Positions 63,902 to 64,000 of a stretch of 64,000 bases of DNA are shown here, one piece after another. Each line of letters opens with the position of its first letter. Within the stretch, counting starts at the first letter, position 1. Source of the stretch: JAPOUP01 sp026708635. GTDB taxonomy: Bacteria; Pseudomonadota; Alphaproteobacteria; Rhodobacterales; Rhodobacteraceae. The notes beneath the pieces were generated by a model, which saw nothing but the letters and a program-made list of their open reading frames with translations, did no database searches and was not told where the DNA came from. A program made the position numbers and the translations under genes. The stretch covers positions 2,976,001 through 3,040,000 of the forward strand of contig OZ241336.1 of assembly GCA_965200115.1 (NCBI GenBank), written 5' to 3'.

Positions 63902-64000
63902 CCGTGACCGAGATGCTGACTGACTTTGATCCTGCGGACCACCTGTCCTCCGACCGGGCGACCGTCGCGTTCATGTCGGATGCGCTGGAGACCAACGATC
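63898..64000 (+). CDS. Addiction-module antidote protein, N-terminal part (cut by window end)
   Basis: 34 codons are visible: a start overlapping the toxin stop, then MLTDFDPADHLSSDRATVAF and MSDALETND. The F/W-DPA-xxL..-.-..-ALE pattern is the start of the HigA-like antidote family that pairs with this toxin; a helix-turn-helix domain is expected beyond the window. Confidence 0.85.
   Translation, partial: MTVTEMLTDFDPADHLSSDRATVAFMSDALETND

Overview
The window is a GC-rich stretch of alphaproteobacterial chromosome. Gene content points to the Rhodobacterales or a close relative. The complex I (nuo) operon carries the small accessory genes of that group (DUF5337, DUF5333, and a carboxymuconolactone-decarboxylase-like gene between nuoI and nuoJ) and runs on into birA, coaX and RNase J. 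GTG, TTG and ATG starts are all used, and ATGA or GTGA stop/start overlaps are common. No CRISPR array, intact insertion sequence, prophage or rRNA operon was seen. This assignment rests on gene content and recalled family knowledge, not on a database search.

Layout. (1) 1-7712: a carbohydrate or nucleoside uptake and catabolism locus. The plus strand carries PfkB kinase (partial), BtpA-family protein, M42 aminopeptidase-like protein and FGGY kinase. It converges on a minus-strand operon of a binding protein and two ABC permeases. The pathway substrate is unknown. (2) 8299-16085: leuA preceded by a Leu-rich leader peptide and hairpin (attenuator-like), a secreted protein made of 21 MORN repeats, NAD synthetase, a PfkB kinase with a membrane protein, and a small zinc metallopeptidase. 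(3) 16355-28608: a second-type glutamyl-tRNA synthetase, tRNA-Ala(CGC), a fatty-acid desaturase, an aldose-dehydrogenase-like aldo/keto reductase, a mutarotase-like/lactonase-like fusion, a Bax-inhibitor-1 protein with a clear terminator, a HisN-type phosphatase, two purine deaminases facing each other, and MgtE. 5-formyl-THF cyclo-ligase follows at 28605-29168.

(4) 29633-49947: one long plus-strand block holding all 14 complex I subunits in order A-N, with four non-core genes interspersed, then biotin ligase, type III pantothenate kinase and RNase J. (5) 50102-64000: DEAD-box helicase, release factor 3, an atypical SDR, an orphan ABC ATPase, pyrE-pyrC, a frameshifted remnant of an AAA-ATPase-like/PD-(D/E)XK gene, threonyl-tRNA synthetase, a short run of an alpha/beta hydrolase followed by overlapping VOC, M15-like and SDR genes, and a toxin-first toxin-antitoxin module cut by the window end.

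Most of the window is housekeeping. The parts least explained by known biology are the BtpA/M42/two-kinase/ABC cluster, the mutarotase-lactonase fusion, the MORN-only secreted protein and the accessory genes inside the nuo operon.
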